Of a stretch of DNA of 50,316 nucleotides, positions 25,579-35,320 are shown piece after piece. Positions within the stretch are counted from its first letter, which is position 1. Every line of letters begins with the position of its first letter. This stretch comes from Kluyvera intermedia (GTDB taxonomy: Bacteria; Pseudomonadota; Gammaproteobacteria; Enterobacterales; Enterobacteriaceae). The translations under genes were made by a program, and so were the position numbers. The notes beneath the pieces were generated by a model. The model saw nothing but the letters and a program-made list of their open reading frames with translations, was not told where the DNA came from and did no database searches. Location: positions 1 through 50,316 of the forward strand of contig NZ_JAKCNS010000043.1 in the NCBI RefSeq assembly GCF_021440345.1, given 5' to 3'.

Positions 25579-26652
25579 ATGAAAATTAATCAATTAATCT
25601 TATTTATTTTATTCATCCTCTTTAGTCAGCAAAGCCTCGCTGCCTGCGCCCGCGGCGGCGGAATATTTGCAGACAAAAGTCTCAGCACCTCGACCATTGC
25701 CCTCCCGGCAAATTTAGTTGTCGAAAGTCGTAGCTATACCGCAGGTGAGACCCTTTACGATTCAGGTTGGAAATCAGGTTCAAACTCAGAACTGACCATT
25801 AGCGGCTGCGGTAGAAACTACGTTGTGGGTTTTTTCTACCTCAACAGCCCACAGGTAGATAGCCCAGGGGGCACGCAGGTCATGCCAACGAATATTACCG
25901 GGCTGGGTGTGAGGGTCACAGCACAAAACCAGGCTGGCCCCTATGATGGTGCAATGCCTATTGATAATGATTGGCATGATGGCGATCGCGGAAGCGACCA
26001 TGTTCTGAGGAATTCACAATATAAGGTGGAGCTCGTGACGCTGGGTGGCCCCATTTCATCTGGGCAGATGAGCTTTGGTAGCCCGCTTGCCCAGGTGGAG
26101 TTTCGGGAAAGCCGCAGCCACAGCGCTAACGGCGACGTTGCCTCAAACGTGGCGCTCACCAACACCAAGGTCACCATTAAAGCCATGGGCTGCAATGCCG
26201 ATGTCTCATCAATTAATTTTGCATTTGGTACGTTAAAGGTGGCGGACTTTGATTCAGCAACCAAGGTGCCCGCACCGGATACGCAGGTCGTCACGCTGAC
26301 ATGTGAATCCGGGACCAACGTCTCACTCGCTCTCAACGCCACGCCAGCGGCGGGTAACAATGGCAATAATACCGTTATCGCACTTACCGGTGAGGGAAAC
26401 GTGGACGTTGCCTACGGCATTGGGGTGCAGCTCGGGTTGCAATCTAGCGGCTACAATAGCGGTAGCAATGGTCTGCCGCTTAACCAAAACATCACCCTGT
26501 TCTCCTCCTCAAGAAACGGAAGCACATACACCAGCGGTGGTACAGGCGCTCAGGAGCAGCTCACTTTCAGCGCCAGCTACTTCAAAACACAGTCGATGGT
26601 TACCGCTGGGTCGGCAAACACTTCAGCCTCGCTTACGCTAACTTATAATTAA
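25579..26652 (+). CDS. Two-domain fimbrial tip adhesin
   Basis: A 357-aa protein, twice the size of the other subunits, as expected for a tip adhesin. Signal peptide about 1-21 (SLAA). The N-terminal half (about 22-195) has Cys23 and Cys76 and is the presumed ligand-binding lectin-like domain. The C-terminal half (about 196-357) is a pilin domain, starting NTKVTIKAMGC, with a second Cys in LTCESG and a final SASLTLTYN containing the penultimate Tyr. The receptor is unknown. It is the last structural gene of the operon. Confidence 0.88.
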   Translation: MKINQLILFILFILFSQQSLAACARGGGIFADKSLSTSTIALPANLVVESRSYTAGETLYDSGWKSGSNSELTISGCGRNYVVGFFYLNSPQVDSPGGTQVMPTNITGLGVRVTAQNQAGPYDGAMPIDNDWHDGDRGSDHVLRNSQYKVELVTLGGPISSGQMSFGSPLAQVEFRESRSHSANGDVASNVALTNTKVTIKAMGCNADVSSINFAFGTLKVADFDSATKVPAPDTQVVTLTCESGTNVSLALNATPAAGNNGNNTVIALTGEGNVDVAYGIGVQLGLQSSGYNSGSNGLPLNQNITLFSSSRNGSTYTSGGTGAQEQLTFSASYFKTQSMVTAGSANTSASLTLTYN

Positions 26653-26808
26653 TATGAATATATTCATAGGATAATGAACATTTAAAGAATCAGTTCACAT
26701 TCGCTCAATAGCAATTATGAATTGATAGTTTAGCTAAACTCGATTCACACATGAGATGAAGCGCCATATGATGCTTCACCTCATTCAGGTTTAATTAATA
26801 TATCAATC
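26653..26808. other. Spacer between fimbrial operon and regulator gene
   Basis: AT-rich spacer of 156 bases with no gene. TGAAGCGCCATATGATGCTTCA (about 26757-26778) is an imperfect inverted repeat, TGAAGC...GCTTCA, that may serve as a weak terminator of the fimbrial transcript or an operator of the next gene. Confidence 0.4.
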
Positions 26809-27471
26809 ATGACCAACTCGTTGAAAACAGCAGCCGACCAGGTGTGGGGAAAAAAGCCGGTCCAGCACCATCACATCATCATGGATGCCATTTTACCTTT
26901 TGTTAAAATTATTGATTGCCATAAAAATAAGAAGCTTAACCTGATGTATTCAGGGAAGGAGGTTTGCTATTTTTTGTTTGAAGGTTATGGGGCGTTTTGT
27001 CGAAGTTCTGATGGTCTGATGTTAGGCAATATTCGTGCACCACACATAGCCGGCCTTAACAATATAATACTCCCTTATGCTGATGAATATTATATCCGGC
27101 CAGAAAAGGAGTGCGTCATGATGATGGCTAGCACTGATATGGTCAAAAAAGTGATTGCAGACAACAACCTTTGGGAAAGTCTGGCCATTATCCTTGCCTA
27201 TCAGTCCTATGAATTTAGTGGTGTGATTAACCGGTTAACGGGGCGCTCAAGTTATGAACTCATCTGCAACCAAATCGTTGCGTTAATGGATGAACCCGCT
27301 GATATTCGTTTGAGTATCACTCCTGCGCAGTACATCATGAATAAAACGCTGCTTTCACGTAGCTATGTGATGAAGATCCTTGCTAAACTGAAAAGTAGTC
27401 AAAAAATCATCATTGAAAACAAAGCGTTGATCTGCGCGAGCGCACTCATTAACGAGCTGTCCCAGCGTTAA
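26809..27471 (+). CDS. Probable IprA/YaiV-like winged-helix transcriptional regulator
   Basis: A 220-aa soluble protein. The first about 130 residues resemble a degenerate cyclic-nucleotide-binding (Crp-type) beta-barrel (KKLNLMYSGKEVCYFLFEGYGAFCRSSDGLMLG, APHIAGL). The C-terminal part (about 140-220), SSYELICNQIVALMDEP to MNKTLLSRSYVMKILAKLKSSQKI, reads as the winged helix seen in enterobacterial IprA/YaiV-like regulators (HTH_46). Genes of this group often sit beside chaperone-usher fimbrial operons. It follows the adhesin by 156 bases on the same strand, so control of these fimbriae is the likely role by position. The assignment is from pattern recognition; no Shine-Dalgarno sequence is clear. 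Confidence 0.65.
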   Translation: MTNSLKTAADQVWGKKPVQHHHIIMDAILPFVKIIDCHKNKKLNLMYSGKEVCYFLFEGYGAFCRSSDGLMLGNIRAPHIAGLNNIILPYADEYYIRPEKECVMMMASTDMVKKVIADNNLWESLAIILAYQSYEFSGVINRLTGRSSYELICNQIVALMDEPADIRLSITPAQYIMNKTLLSRSYVMKILAKLKSSQKIIIENKALICASALINELSQR

Positions 27472-27672
27472 CGGTTGAGTGCAACAGCGATATTCCCTCC
27501 GCAGCGTCCCTCCTGCCCGATATTTACCATTGTGCAGACCCACATGGGGTAATTTCTTTTCAAGCGATAAGCCCCCGATTGGCGACTTTTAAGTCAGTTG
27601 AATTCATACATTTTCCCCTGACCGCTGTAAGTGCGATACACTTTGCAGATCAATCGAAAAAACAACGAAACT

Positions 27673-29322
27673 ATGCGCCTGAATTTGTCACCTTTCCTGG
27701 CTGCGCTGGGGTTGATTTGCGGTCAAGCGATTGCCGCACCGCAACCGCTCGCCCCACCCCATGCCGACATACGCGACAGCGGCTTTGTCTACTGCGTTAG
27801 CGGGCAGGTCAACACCTTTAACCCGCAAAAAGCAGGTAGCGGGCTGATTGTCGATACTCTGGCGGCTCAGCTTTACGACCGCCTGCTGGACGTCGACCCG
27901 TATACCTATCGACTGGTCCCGGAGCTGGCAGAAAGCTGGGAAGTACTCGACAACGGCGCGACCTACCGTTTTCATTTGCGCAACGACGTGCAGTTCCAGA
28001 CCACTCGCTGGTTTACTCCGACGCGTACGCTGAATGCCGACGACGTGGTGTTTACCTTTGAGCGTATTTTTGACCGCAAAAACCCGTGGCATAACGTCAA
28101 CGACAGCGCTTTCCCCTATTTCGACAGTCTGCAATTCGCCGATAGCGTGCAGAGTGTCCGCAAGCTGGATAACCGCACGGTGGAGTTCCGCCTGACTCGT
28201 CCGGATGCGTCTTTCCTCTGGCACCTTGCAACCCACTATGCCTCGGTGATGTCGGCTGAGTACGCCGCAAAGTTGACCAAACAGGATCATCAGGAACAAC
28301 TCGACCGCCAGCCGGTGGGCACCGGGCCATTCCAGCTCGATGAATACCAGGCCGGGCAGTATATTCGCCTGCAGCGCCACCCTAAATTCTGGCGCGGCAC
28401 TCCGTTAATGCCGCAGGTGGTGGTTGATCTGGGCTCCGGCGGCACCGGTCGTCTGTCTAAACTGTTAACCGGCGAGTGCGATGTACTGGCCTGGCCTGCC
28501 GCCAGCCAACTGACGATTTTGCGTGACGATCCGCGCCTGCGCCTGACCCTGCGTCCGGGCATGAACATTGCCTACCTGGCGTTTAATACCGACAAACCGC
28601 CGCTCAATAATCCTGAAGTGCGCCACGCGCTGTCGCTGGCTATCAATAACCAGCGCCTGATGCAGTCGATTTATTACGGCACCGCTGAAACCGCCGCATC
28701 TATTTTGCCGCGCGCCTCCTGGGCTTACGATAACGAAGCTAAAATTACCGAATACAACCCGAAAGAGGGACGTCGGCGGTTGCAGGCTCTCGGGATTGAT
28801 AAACTGACGTTGCATCTGTGGGTGCCGACCAGCTCACAGGCGTGGAACCCAAGTCCACTCAAAACCGCCGAACTTATCCAGGCTGATATGGCGCAGATTG
28901 GCGTAAAAGTGGTGATTGTGCCGGTCGAGGGCCGTTTCCAGGAAGCCCGGTTGATGGATATGAACCATGACCTGACGCTGTCTGGCTGGGCCACGGACAG
29001 TAACGATCCCGACAGTTTCTTCCGTCCGCTGCTGAGCTGCGCGGCCATTACCTCGCAAACCAACTTTGCGCACTGGTGTAATCGCGAGTTCGATAGCGTA
29101 TTGAGAAAAGCGCTGGATTCGCAGCAGCTGGCCTCGCGCATTGACGCTTACGATGAAGCCCAGCAGATTCTGGCGCGCGAGCTGCCCATTCTACCACTGG
29201 CGTCGTCGCTGCGTTTACAGGCCTACCGTTACGATATGAAAGGACTGGTGCTGAGTCCGTTTGGTAACGCCTCGTTCGCCGGTGTGTCACGGGAAAAAGA
29301 AGAGAAGGTGCAGAAACCATGA
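27673..29322 (+). CDS. sapA: Sap ABC transporter periplasmic binding protein SapA
   Basis: A 549-aa family 5 solute-binding protein (E. coli 547). Signal peptide about 1-21 ending AIAA. The mature N-terminus has [15 protein letters not shown], typical of SapA. It binds antimicrobial peptides in Salmonella and Haemophilus. In E. coli SapBCDF was reported as a putrescine exporter, with SapA not required. The start at 27673 aligns with E. coli; the frame is open from 27631. It overlaps sapB by four bases. In E. coli the gene upstream is different; here the fimbrial locus precedes it. Confidence 0.96.
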   Translation: MRLNLSPFLAALGLICGQAIAAPQPLAPPHADIRDSGFVYCVSGQVNTFNPQKAGSGLIVDTLAAQLYDRLLDVDPYTYRLVPELAESWEVLDNGATYRFHLRNDVQFQTTRWFTPTRTLNADDVVFTFERIFDRKNPWHNVNDSAFPYFDSLQFADSVQSVRKLDNRTVEFRLTRPDASFLWHLATHYASVMSAEYAAKLTKQDHQEQLDRQPVGTGPFQLDEYQAGQYIRLQRHPKFWRGTPLMPQVVVDLGSGGTGRLSKLLTGECDVLAWPAASQLTILRDDPRLRLTLRPGMNIAYLAFNTDKPPLNNPEVRHALSLAINNQRLMQSIYYGTAETAASILPRASWAYDNEAKITEYNPKEGRRRLQALGIDKLTLHLWVPTSSQAWNPSPLKTAELIQADMAQIGVKVVIVPVEGRFQEARLMDMNHDLTLSGWATDSNDPDSFFRPLLSCAAITSQTNFAHWCNREFDSVLRKALDSQQLASRIDAYDEAQQILARELPILPLASSLRLQAYRYDMKGLVLSPFGNASFAGVSREKEEKVQKP

Positions 29323-30284
29323 TCATTTTCACCCTTCGCCGCCTGCTGTTGCTGTTGGTCACGCTCTTTTTCCTGACCGTCATCGGCTTTTGCTTAAGCT
29401 ACTTTACGCCACACGCGCCTCTTCAGGGCGCCTCGCTATGGAACGCCTGGGCGTTCTGGTTCGATAGCGTGATGCACTGGGATTTTGGTGTTTCCAGCAT
29501 TAACGGCCAGCCTATTTCCGATCAGCTACGCGAAGTGTTCCCGGCGACGATGGAGCTGTGCATTATGGCCTTTGGCTTTGCGCTACTGGTCGGTATTCCG
29601 GTCGGTATGCTGGCGGGGATCACCCGCAATAAATGGCAGGATAAGGTCATCAGCTTTTTCGCCCTTCTCGGCTTCTCTATTCCGGTCTTCTGGCTGGCGC
29701 TGCTGCTGACGCTGTTCTTCTCGTTAACGCTGGGCTGGCTGCCGGTTTCCGGGCGCTTCGATCTGCTTTATGAAGTGAAAAATGTGACCGGCTTTGCGCT
29801 GATTGACGCCTGGCTGTCCGACTCACCGTGGCGTGATGAGATGATCATCAGCGCCCTGCGGCATATGGTACTGCCCGTGCTGACGCTGGCGGTGGCGCCG
29901 ACTACCGAAGTGGTCCGTCTGATGCGTATCAGCACCATTGCCATCTACGACACCAACTACGTGAAGGCAGCCGCCACGCGCGGTGTTTCCCGCCTGACTA
30001 TTCTGCGTCGACACGTGTTGCATAACGCGTTACCACCGGTGATCCCGCGCCTCGGGCTGCAGTTTTCCACCATGCTGACGCTGGCGATGATTACCGAGAT
30101 GGTCTTCAGTTGGCCGGGTCTGGGGCGCTGGATGATTAACGCAATCCGTCAACAGGACTACGCCGCCATTTCCGCGGGCGTGATGGTGATTGGCGCCCTG
30201 GTAATCATCATCAACGTGATTTCCGATATTTTGGGTGCTATGGCTAACCCGCTGAAACATAAGGAATGGTATGCCTTACGATAG
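29319..30284 (+). CDS. sapB: Sap ABC transporter permease SapB
   Basis: A 321-aa permease of the OppB/DppB class, the E. coli length. It has six membrane segments, an N-terminal [19 protein letters not shown] helix, the EAA-like loop [20 protein letters not shown] and the C-terminal [10 protein letters not shown]. It forms the membrane channel with SapC. Its start overlaps sapA (ATGA) and its end overlaps sapC by 14 bases. Confidence 0.96.
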   Translation: MIIFTLRRLLLLLVTLFFLTVIGFCLSYFTPHAPLQGASLWNAWAFWFDSVMHWDFGVSSINGQPISDQLREVFPATMELCIMAFGFALLVGIPVGMLAGITRNKWQDKVISFFALLGFSIPVFWLALLLTLFFSLTLGWLPVSGRFDLLYEVKNVTGFALIDAWLSDSPWRDEMIISALRHMVLPVLTLAVAPTTEVVRLMRISTIAIYDTNYVKAAATRGVSRLTILRRHVLHNALPPVIPRLGLQFSTMLTLAMITEMVFSWPGLGRWMINAIRQQDYAAISAGVMVIGALVIIINVISDILGAMANPLKHKEWYALR

Positions 30285-31161
30285 CGTCTACCTCGAAAAG
30301 CGTCCACCAGGTGCCCTGCTCACCGTGTGGCGTAAATTCTACGGCGATACCACTGCGATGATTGGCTTTTACGGCTGCATCGGGCTTATTTTGGTCTGTA
30401 TTTTCGGCAGTTGGTTCGCGCCGTACGGTATTGATCAACAGTTCCTCGGTTATCAGCTGTTGCCGCCGTCATGGTCGCGCTATGGGGAGGTTTCCTTCTT
30501 CCTCGGGACCGATGATTTAGGCCGCGATGTGCTGAGCCGTTTACTGAGCGGTGCAGCGCCAACGGTTGGCGGCGCCTTCGTGGTCACGCTTGCCGCTACG
30601 GCGTTTGGCCTGGTACTTGGCGCATTCGCCGGATCAACGCATGGCCTGCGTTCGGCGGTGCTCAACCATATCCTCGACACCCTGCTGTCGATTCCGTCGC
30701 TGCTGCTGGCCATTATCGTGGTGGCGTTTGCCGGGCCGCATCTCTCCCACGCCATGTTTGCCGTTTGGTTGGCCCTGTTGCCGCGTATGGTGCGTTCGAT
30801 TTACAGCATGGTGCACGATGAGCTGGAGCGCGATTACGTCATCGCCGCTCGCCTCGACGGCGCAACCACCTTGAATATTTTGTGGTTCGCCATTCTGCCC
30901 AATATTGCCGCTGGACTGGTCACGGAAATTACCCGCGCCCTGTCGATGGCAATTCTCGACATCGCCGCGCTCGGTTTTCTCGACCTTGGCGCTCAGCTGC
31001 CGTCGCCCGAATGGGGCGCGATGCTGGGCGATGCGCTGGAGCTGATTTACGTTGCCCCATGGACGGTTATGCTCCCGGGCGCAGCCATTATGGTCAGCGT
31101 GCTGCTGGTTAACCTGCTGGGTGACGGTATTCGCCGTGCCATTAATGCGGGGGTGGAATAA
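30271..31161 (+). CDS. sapC: Sap ABC transporter permease SapC
   Basis: A 296-aa permease of the OppC/DppC class. An N-terminal cytoplasmic segment is followed by the first membrane helix (about 30-50), the periplasmic [18 protein letters not shown] motif, four to five further helices and the EAA-like loop [20 protein letters not shown]. Its stop shares one base with the start of sapD, so the operon is translationally coupled. Confidence 0.96.
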   Translation: MPYDSVYLEKRPPGALLTVWRKFYGDTTAMIGFYGCIGLILVCIFGSWFAPYGIDQQFLGYQLLPPSWSRYGEVSFFLGTDDLGRDVLSRLLSGAAPTVGGAFVVTLAATAFGLVLGAFAGSTHGLRSAVLNHILDTLLSIPSLLLAIIVVAFAGPHLSHAMFAVWLALLPRMVRSIYSMVHDELERDYVIAARLDGATTLNILWFAILPNIAAGLVTEITRALSMAILDIAALGFLDLGAQLPSPEWGAMLGDALELIYVAPWTVMLPGAAIMVSVLLVNLLGDGIRRAINAGVE

Positions 31162-32153
31162 TGCCATTACTTGATATTCGCAACCTGACCATCGAGTTTA
31201 AGACTAACGAAGGTTGGGTGAAGGCCGTCGACCGCGTCAGCATGACGCTGGCCGAGGGTGAAATCCGCGGTCTGGTCGGTGAATCAGGCTCCGGTAAAAG
31301 CCTGATCGCCAAAGCCATCTGCGGCGTTAACAAAGACAACTGGCGCGTCACCGCCGACCGCATGCGCTTTGATGATATCGACCTGCTTCGCCTCTCCAAC
31401 CGCGAACGTCGTCGGCTGGTCGGCCATAACGTGTCGATGATTTTTCAGGAGCCGCAGTCGTGTCTCGACCCGTCGGAACGCGTCGGTAAGCAGCTCACGC
31501 AAAACATTCCCGGCTGGACGTTTAAAGGCCGCTGGTGGCAGCGTTTGGGCTGGCGTAAACGTCGCGCCATAGAGCTGTTACACCGCGTCGGTATCAAAGA
31601 CCATAAAGACGCGATGCGCAGCTTCCCCTATGAACTGACGGAAGGTGAATGCCAGAAGGTGATGATCGCCATCGCACTGGCTAACCAGCCGCGTCTGCTG
31701 ATTGCCGATGAGCCAACCAACGCCATGGAGCCAACGACCCAGGCGCAGATCTTCCGCCTGCTTACCGGTCTGAACCAGAATAACAACACCACCATTCTGC
31801 TCATTTCACATGATTTACAGATGCTGACCCATTGGGCGGATAAAATTAACGTCATGTACTGCGGGCAGACGGTAGAGAGCGCGCCGAGCGAAGAGCTGGT
31901 GACGATTCCCCATCACCCGTATACCCAGGCGCTTATCCGTGCGATCCCGGATTTTGGCCGCTCAATGCCGCATAAAAGCCGTCTGAACACCCTTTCCGGT
32001 GCGATACCGCTGCTGGAACAGCTGCCGATGGGCTGCCGTTTAGGGCCTCGCTGCCCTTATGCCCAGCGCAAATGCATTGAAACCCCGCGTCTGACGGGAG
32101 CGAAGAATCACCTGTTCGCCTGTCATTTCCCGCTCAATATGGAGAAAGAGTGA
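31161..32153 (+). CDS. sapD: Sap ABC transporter ATP-binding protein SapD
   Basis: A 330-aa ATPase (E. coli 330). Walker A GESGSGKS is at residues 40-47, Walker [13 protein letters not shown] and the switch His in ISHD. The signature motif is the atypical [10 protein letters not shown] rather than LSGGQ, as in other SapD proteins. The C-terminal oligopeptide-transporter extension with its cysteines ([14 protein letters not shown]) is intact. SapD also confers ATP dependence on Trk potassium uptake in E. coli. Confidence 0.96.
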   Translation: MPLLDIRNLTIEFKTNEGWVKAVDRVSMTLAEGEIRGLVGESGSGKSLIAKAICGVNKDNWRVTADRMRFDDIDLLRLSNRERRRLVGHNVSMIFQEPQSCLDPSERVGKQLTQNIPGWTFKGRWWQRLGWRKRRAIELLHRVGIKDHKDAMRSFPYELTEGECQKVMIAIALANQPRLLIADEPTNAMEPTTQAQIFRLLTGLNQNNNTTILLISHDLQMLTHWADKINVMYCGQTVESAPSEELVTIPHHPYTQALIRAIPDFGRSMPHKSRLNTLSGAIPLLEQLPMGCRLGPRCPYAQRKCIETPRLTGAKNHLFACHFPLNMEKE

Positions 32154-32154
32154 C

Positions 32155-32961
32155 ATGGTCGAAACGCTGCTTGAAGTTCGCAACCTGAGTAAAACCTTCC
32201 GCTACCGTACCGGCTGGTTCCACCGGCAAACGGTGCAGGCGGTGAAGCCGCTCAGTTTTACCCTGCGTGAAAAACAGACGCTGGCGATTATCGGCGAGAA
32301 CGGTTCCGGTAAATCAACGCTGGCGAAAATGCTGGCGGGTATGGTTGAACCGACCACCGGCGAACTGCTGATTGATGACCATCCGCTGGAGTTTGGCGAC
32401 TACTCTTTCCGCAGCCAGCGCATCCGCATGATTTTCCAGGATCCGAGCACCTCGCTGAACCCGCGTCAGCGCATTTCGCAGATCCTCGATTTCCCCCTGC
32501 GCCTCAACACCGACCTTGAGCCGGAAGCGCGGCGCAAACAGATAATCGACACCCTGCGCCTGGTCGGCCTGCTGCCGGACCACGTCAGCTACTATCCACA
32601 TATGCTAGCACCGGGGCAAAAACAGCGTCTGGGGCTGGCGCGCGCGCTGATTCTGCGCCCCAAAGTCATCATCTGTGACGAAGCGCTGGCGTCGCTGGAT
32701 ATGTCGATGCGTTCGCAACTTGTTAACCTGATGCTGGAATTACAGGAAAAACAAGGTATCTCTTATATCTACGTCACCCAGCATTTGGGGATGATGAAAC
32801 ACATTAGCGATCAGGTGCTGGTGATGCATCAAGGCGAAGTGGTCGAACGCGGCAGTACCGCCGATGTGCTCGCCTCTCCGCTGCACGATTTAACTAAGCG
32901 GTTGATTGCCGGGCATTTCGGCGAAGCACTGACCGCCGATGCCTGGCGCAAAGACCGCTAG
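32155..32961 (+). CDS. sapF: Sap ABC transporter ATP-binding protein SapF
   Basis: A 268-aa ATPase (E. coli 268) with Walker A GENGSGKS, Q-loop MIFQDPSTSLNP, a degenerate signature LAPGQKQRL and Walker B VIICDEALASLD. It is the second nucleotide-binding subunit of the Sap complex and the last gene of sapABCDF, one base after sapD. The small E. coli gene ycjD, which separates sapF from fabI there, is absent. Confidence 0.96.
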   Translation: MVETLLEVRNLSKTFRYRTGWFHRQTVQAVKPLSFTLREKQTLAIIGENGSGKSTLAKMLAGMVEPTTGELLIDDHPLEFGDYSFRSQRIRMIFQDPSTSLNPRQRISQILDFPLRLNTDLEPEARRKQIIDTLRLVGLLPDHVSYYPHMLAPGQKQRLGLARALILRPKVIICDEALASLDMSMRSQLVNLMLELQEKQGISYIYVTQHLGMMKHISDQVLVMHQGEVVERGSTADVLASPLHDLTKRLIAGHFGEALTADAWRKDR

Positions 32962-33084
32962 TCAGACCACGCCGTAGTGGTCGGAGTAACGATTTCTGGC
33001 GACTCATGCTAGAATCGCCGCGATTTAACGGCCGCCTGCGTGTTTAACAGGCCGCCATAACAATGAATATAAGGATTAATAGCT

Positions 33085-33873
33085 ATGGGTTTTCTTTCCG
33101 GTAAGCGCATTCTGATTACTGGCGTCGCCAGCAAACTGTCCATCGCCTACGGTATTGCACAGGCAATGCGTCGCGAAGGGGCTGAACTGGCGTTCACCTA
33201 CCAGAACGACAAACTGAAAGGCCGTGTAGAAGAGTTCGCTGCCTCCCTGGACTCCAGCATTGTGCTGCCGTGCGATGTAGCTGAAGATGCGAGCATCGAA
33301 TCCCTGTTCACTGAACTGGCAAAAGTCTGGCCGAAATTTGACGGCTTCGTTCACTCTATCGGTTTTGCTCCGGCTGACCAGCTGGACGGCGACTACGTGA
33401 ATGCAGTAACCCGCGAAGGCTTCAAAATCGCTCACGACATCAGCGCGTACAGCTTCGTTGCTATGGCAAAAGCTTGCCGCAGCATGCTGAACCCGGATTC
33501 TGCCCTGTTGACCCTGTCCTACCTGGGCGCAGAGCGTGCTATCCCTAACTACAACGTGATGGGTCTGGCAAAAGCGTCTCTGGAAGCAAACGTACGCTAC
33601 ATGGCGAACGCGATGGGCCCAGAAGGTATCCGTGTTAACGCCATCTCTGCGGGTCCAATCCGTACGCTGGCCGCTTCCGGTATCAAAGATTTCCGTAAAA
33701 TGCTGGCGCATTGCGAAGCAGTTACCCCAATTCGCCGCACCGTGACCATCGAAGATGTGGGCAACTCCGCAGCTTTCCTGTGCTCTAACCTGTCCGCTGG
33801 CGTATCCGGCGAAGTTCTGCACGTTGACGGCGGCTTCAGCATCGCTGCCATGAACGAGCTGGAACTGAAATAA
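33085..33873 (+). CDS. fabI: Enoyl-[acyl-carrier-protein] reductase FabI
   Basis: A 262-aa NADH-dependent enoyl-ACP reductase catalysing the last step of each fatty-acid elongation cycle. The SDR-like catalytic residues Tyr146, Tyr156 and Lys163 are present, as are Gly93 in HSIGF and the [11 protein letters not shown] cofactor site. Gly93 is the residue most often changed in triclosan-resistant mutants; here it is wild type. AAGGA lies 12 bases before the ATG. Codon bias is strong, as for an essential abundant enzyme. It is monocistronic. Confidence 0.98.
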   Translation: MGFLSGKRILITGVASKLSIAYGIAQAMRREGAELAFTYQNDKLKGRVEEFAASLDSSIVLPCDVAEDASIESLFTELAKVWPKFDGFVHSIGFAPADQLDGDYVNAVTREGFKIAHDISAYSFVAMAKACRSMLNPDSALLTLSYLGAERAIPNYNVMGLAKASLEANVRYMANAMGPEGIRVNAISAGPIRTLAASGIKDFRKMLAHCEAVTPIRRTVTIEDVGNSAAFLCSNLSAGVSGEVLHVDGGFSIAAMNELELK

Positions 33874-33889
33874 GTTTTCTGCCCTAAAA

Positions 33890-33921
33890 ACCCGGAGTCG
33901 GCGTTCAACGCTGATTCCGGG
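33890..33921 (+). terminator. fabI hairpin terminator
   Basis: CCCGGA-TC-GCGTT pairs with AACGC-GA-TCCGGG with small mismatches, starting 17 bases after the fabI stop. The following sequence AATCTCCC is only weakly T-rich. Confidence 0.6.
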
Positions 33922-34081
33922 AATCTCCCCCTTCCCGCCTCTGTTATTCCAGTAAGTTATTAATTAGCACCGAACAATATTTTCTCCCTCGTCACGCATG
34001 CGCCAGGATAATTACCCATAACGATCCGGCAACATCATTTTTGCAGCGGCTGGCTCGCCACCTTCAAATCAAGGAACTCCC

Positions 34082-35239
34082 ATGGAGCCACGCCACGTTT
34101 CCGGCAAAAATCACTGGTATCACGAAACCCAGTCGCGAACTCAACACAGCGATGTGATGCCGCTGGTTCCCGAAGCCGCCCACGTTGACGACCGATTTTT
34201 ACTCGATCTGGCGCTACCGGATGCCTTGCTTAGCGCCAGCCAGCAGTGGCTGAGCGCTGCCCGGCAATTAGCCAATACGCTGTTTCCCAACGTCGTCACG
34301 ACCAACCGGCTGCGTACTTTCAGCGCCTATGACCGCTTAAGCACCGCGTTAACCGTGGCGCAGGTATCTGGCGTACAGCGCCTGTGTAACCACTACGCCG
34401 CCCGACTGGCGCCGCTGCCCGGCCCGGATTCCTCACGTGAAAGCAACCATCGTCTGGCGCAGATAACTCAATATGCCCGCCAGTTGGCCAGCTCTCCGTC
34501 GATTATTACCCCTCGCGCACGTCAGCAGCTCGACGATGTGGGGCTCACGCTGCACGATATTATCCTGATTAACCAGGTGGTTGGTTTTGTCGGCTTTCAG
34601 GCCCGTGTGATTGCGCTGTTTCAGGCATATATGGGGTTCCCGGTACGCTGGATCCCCGGAATGCCGATTCAGGAAGATGCCGATGCCGGGCTGTTTGCTG
34701 CTGAAAGTACGCCGTGGCACAGCGATATAGACGGCATTGAAGCGCATCAGACCAACACGCCGCAGGGCGAAGCGCTGGCCCGCTGGCAACAGGTTCCTGA
34801 ACTGGCAACGCTGGCTCCCGCACTTGTTCAGGAAGAGACGGTTCTGAACCGACTGGGAGAGTTAGTCGATGCCCTATCTTTTGCCCACCCGTTACAACCG
34901 CTGGCCTCGCTCATCCCCGCGAGAATTAACGGTAGCGTGAGTTGTTTTCATTATTACGGTTCGCAGTGGCAAGGCGCCAGCGGCCTGCCAGAGGCCGTAC
35001 GCAACGGCGAACGCGCATTCCAGGCCTGGAGTCACCCGTATCCCTGTGAGCGCGCCGTGGCCCAGGCGGCCCAGTTATTAACCCGTGCACCGGATCGTTT
35101 TAGTGCTACCCAGTTAAGTCCCCTGATTGAACAAGGGTTTTCCACGCCGGATGCGATTACGCTGCTTGCCTGGAGCGCCTTAAGTGGCTGGCTAAACCGC
35201 CTGCGTATTGCGCTTGGCAGCGCGCAACAAGTTACGTAA
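34082..35239 (+). CDS. yciW: YciW, carboxymuconolactone-decarboxylase-like protein
   Basis: A 385-aa protein clearly orthologous to E. coli YciW (375 aa) by its N-terminus (HWYHETQ, VDDRFLLDLALPDALL). It contains a helical carboxymuconolactone decarboxylase/AhpD-like fold in the middle, without the CxxC pair of the peroxidases. In E. coli it is linked to cysteine and methionine metabolism and is under CysB control; the reaction is not known. AAGGA lies 6 bases before the ATG. It precedes rnb by 81 bases on the same strand. Confidence 0.9.
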   Translation: MEPRHVSGKNHWYHETQSRTQHSDVMPLVPEAAHVDDRFLLDLALPDALLSASQQWLSAARQLANTLFPNVVTTNRLRTFSAYDRLSTALTVAQVSGVQRLCNHYAARLAPLPGPDSSRESNHRLAQITQYARQLASSPSIITPRARQQLDDVGLTLHDIILINQVVGFVGFQARVIALFQAYMGFPVRWIPGMPIQEDADAGLFAAESTPWHSDIDGIEAHQTNTPQGEALARWQQVPELATLAPALVQEETVLNRLGELVDALSFAHPLQPLASLIPARINGSVSCFHYYGSQWQGASGLPEAVRNGERAFQAWSHPYPCERAVAQAAQLLTRAPDRFSATQLSPLIEQGFSTPDAITLLAWSALSGWLNRLRIALGSAQQVT

Positions 35240-35320
35240 AAGGGTGAAACAGCGCTTGCTGCAACCCATGGATTCGCGTAAAAATGTCAGCCGCTCTTTT
35301 GGCCACGAAAATAGAACATT

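Noticed and set aside
33076-33822. Open frame of 248 codons antisense to fabI
   Set aside because: It lies within a strongly codon-biased essential gene whose antisense strand lacks stops because of that bias.
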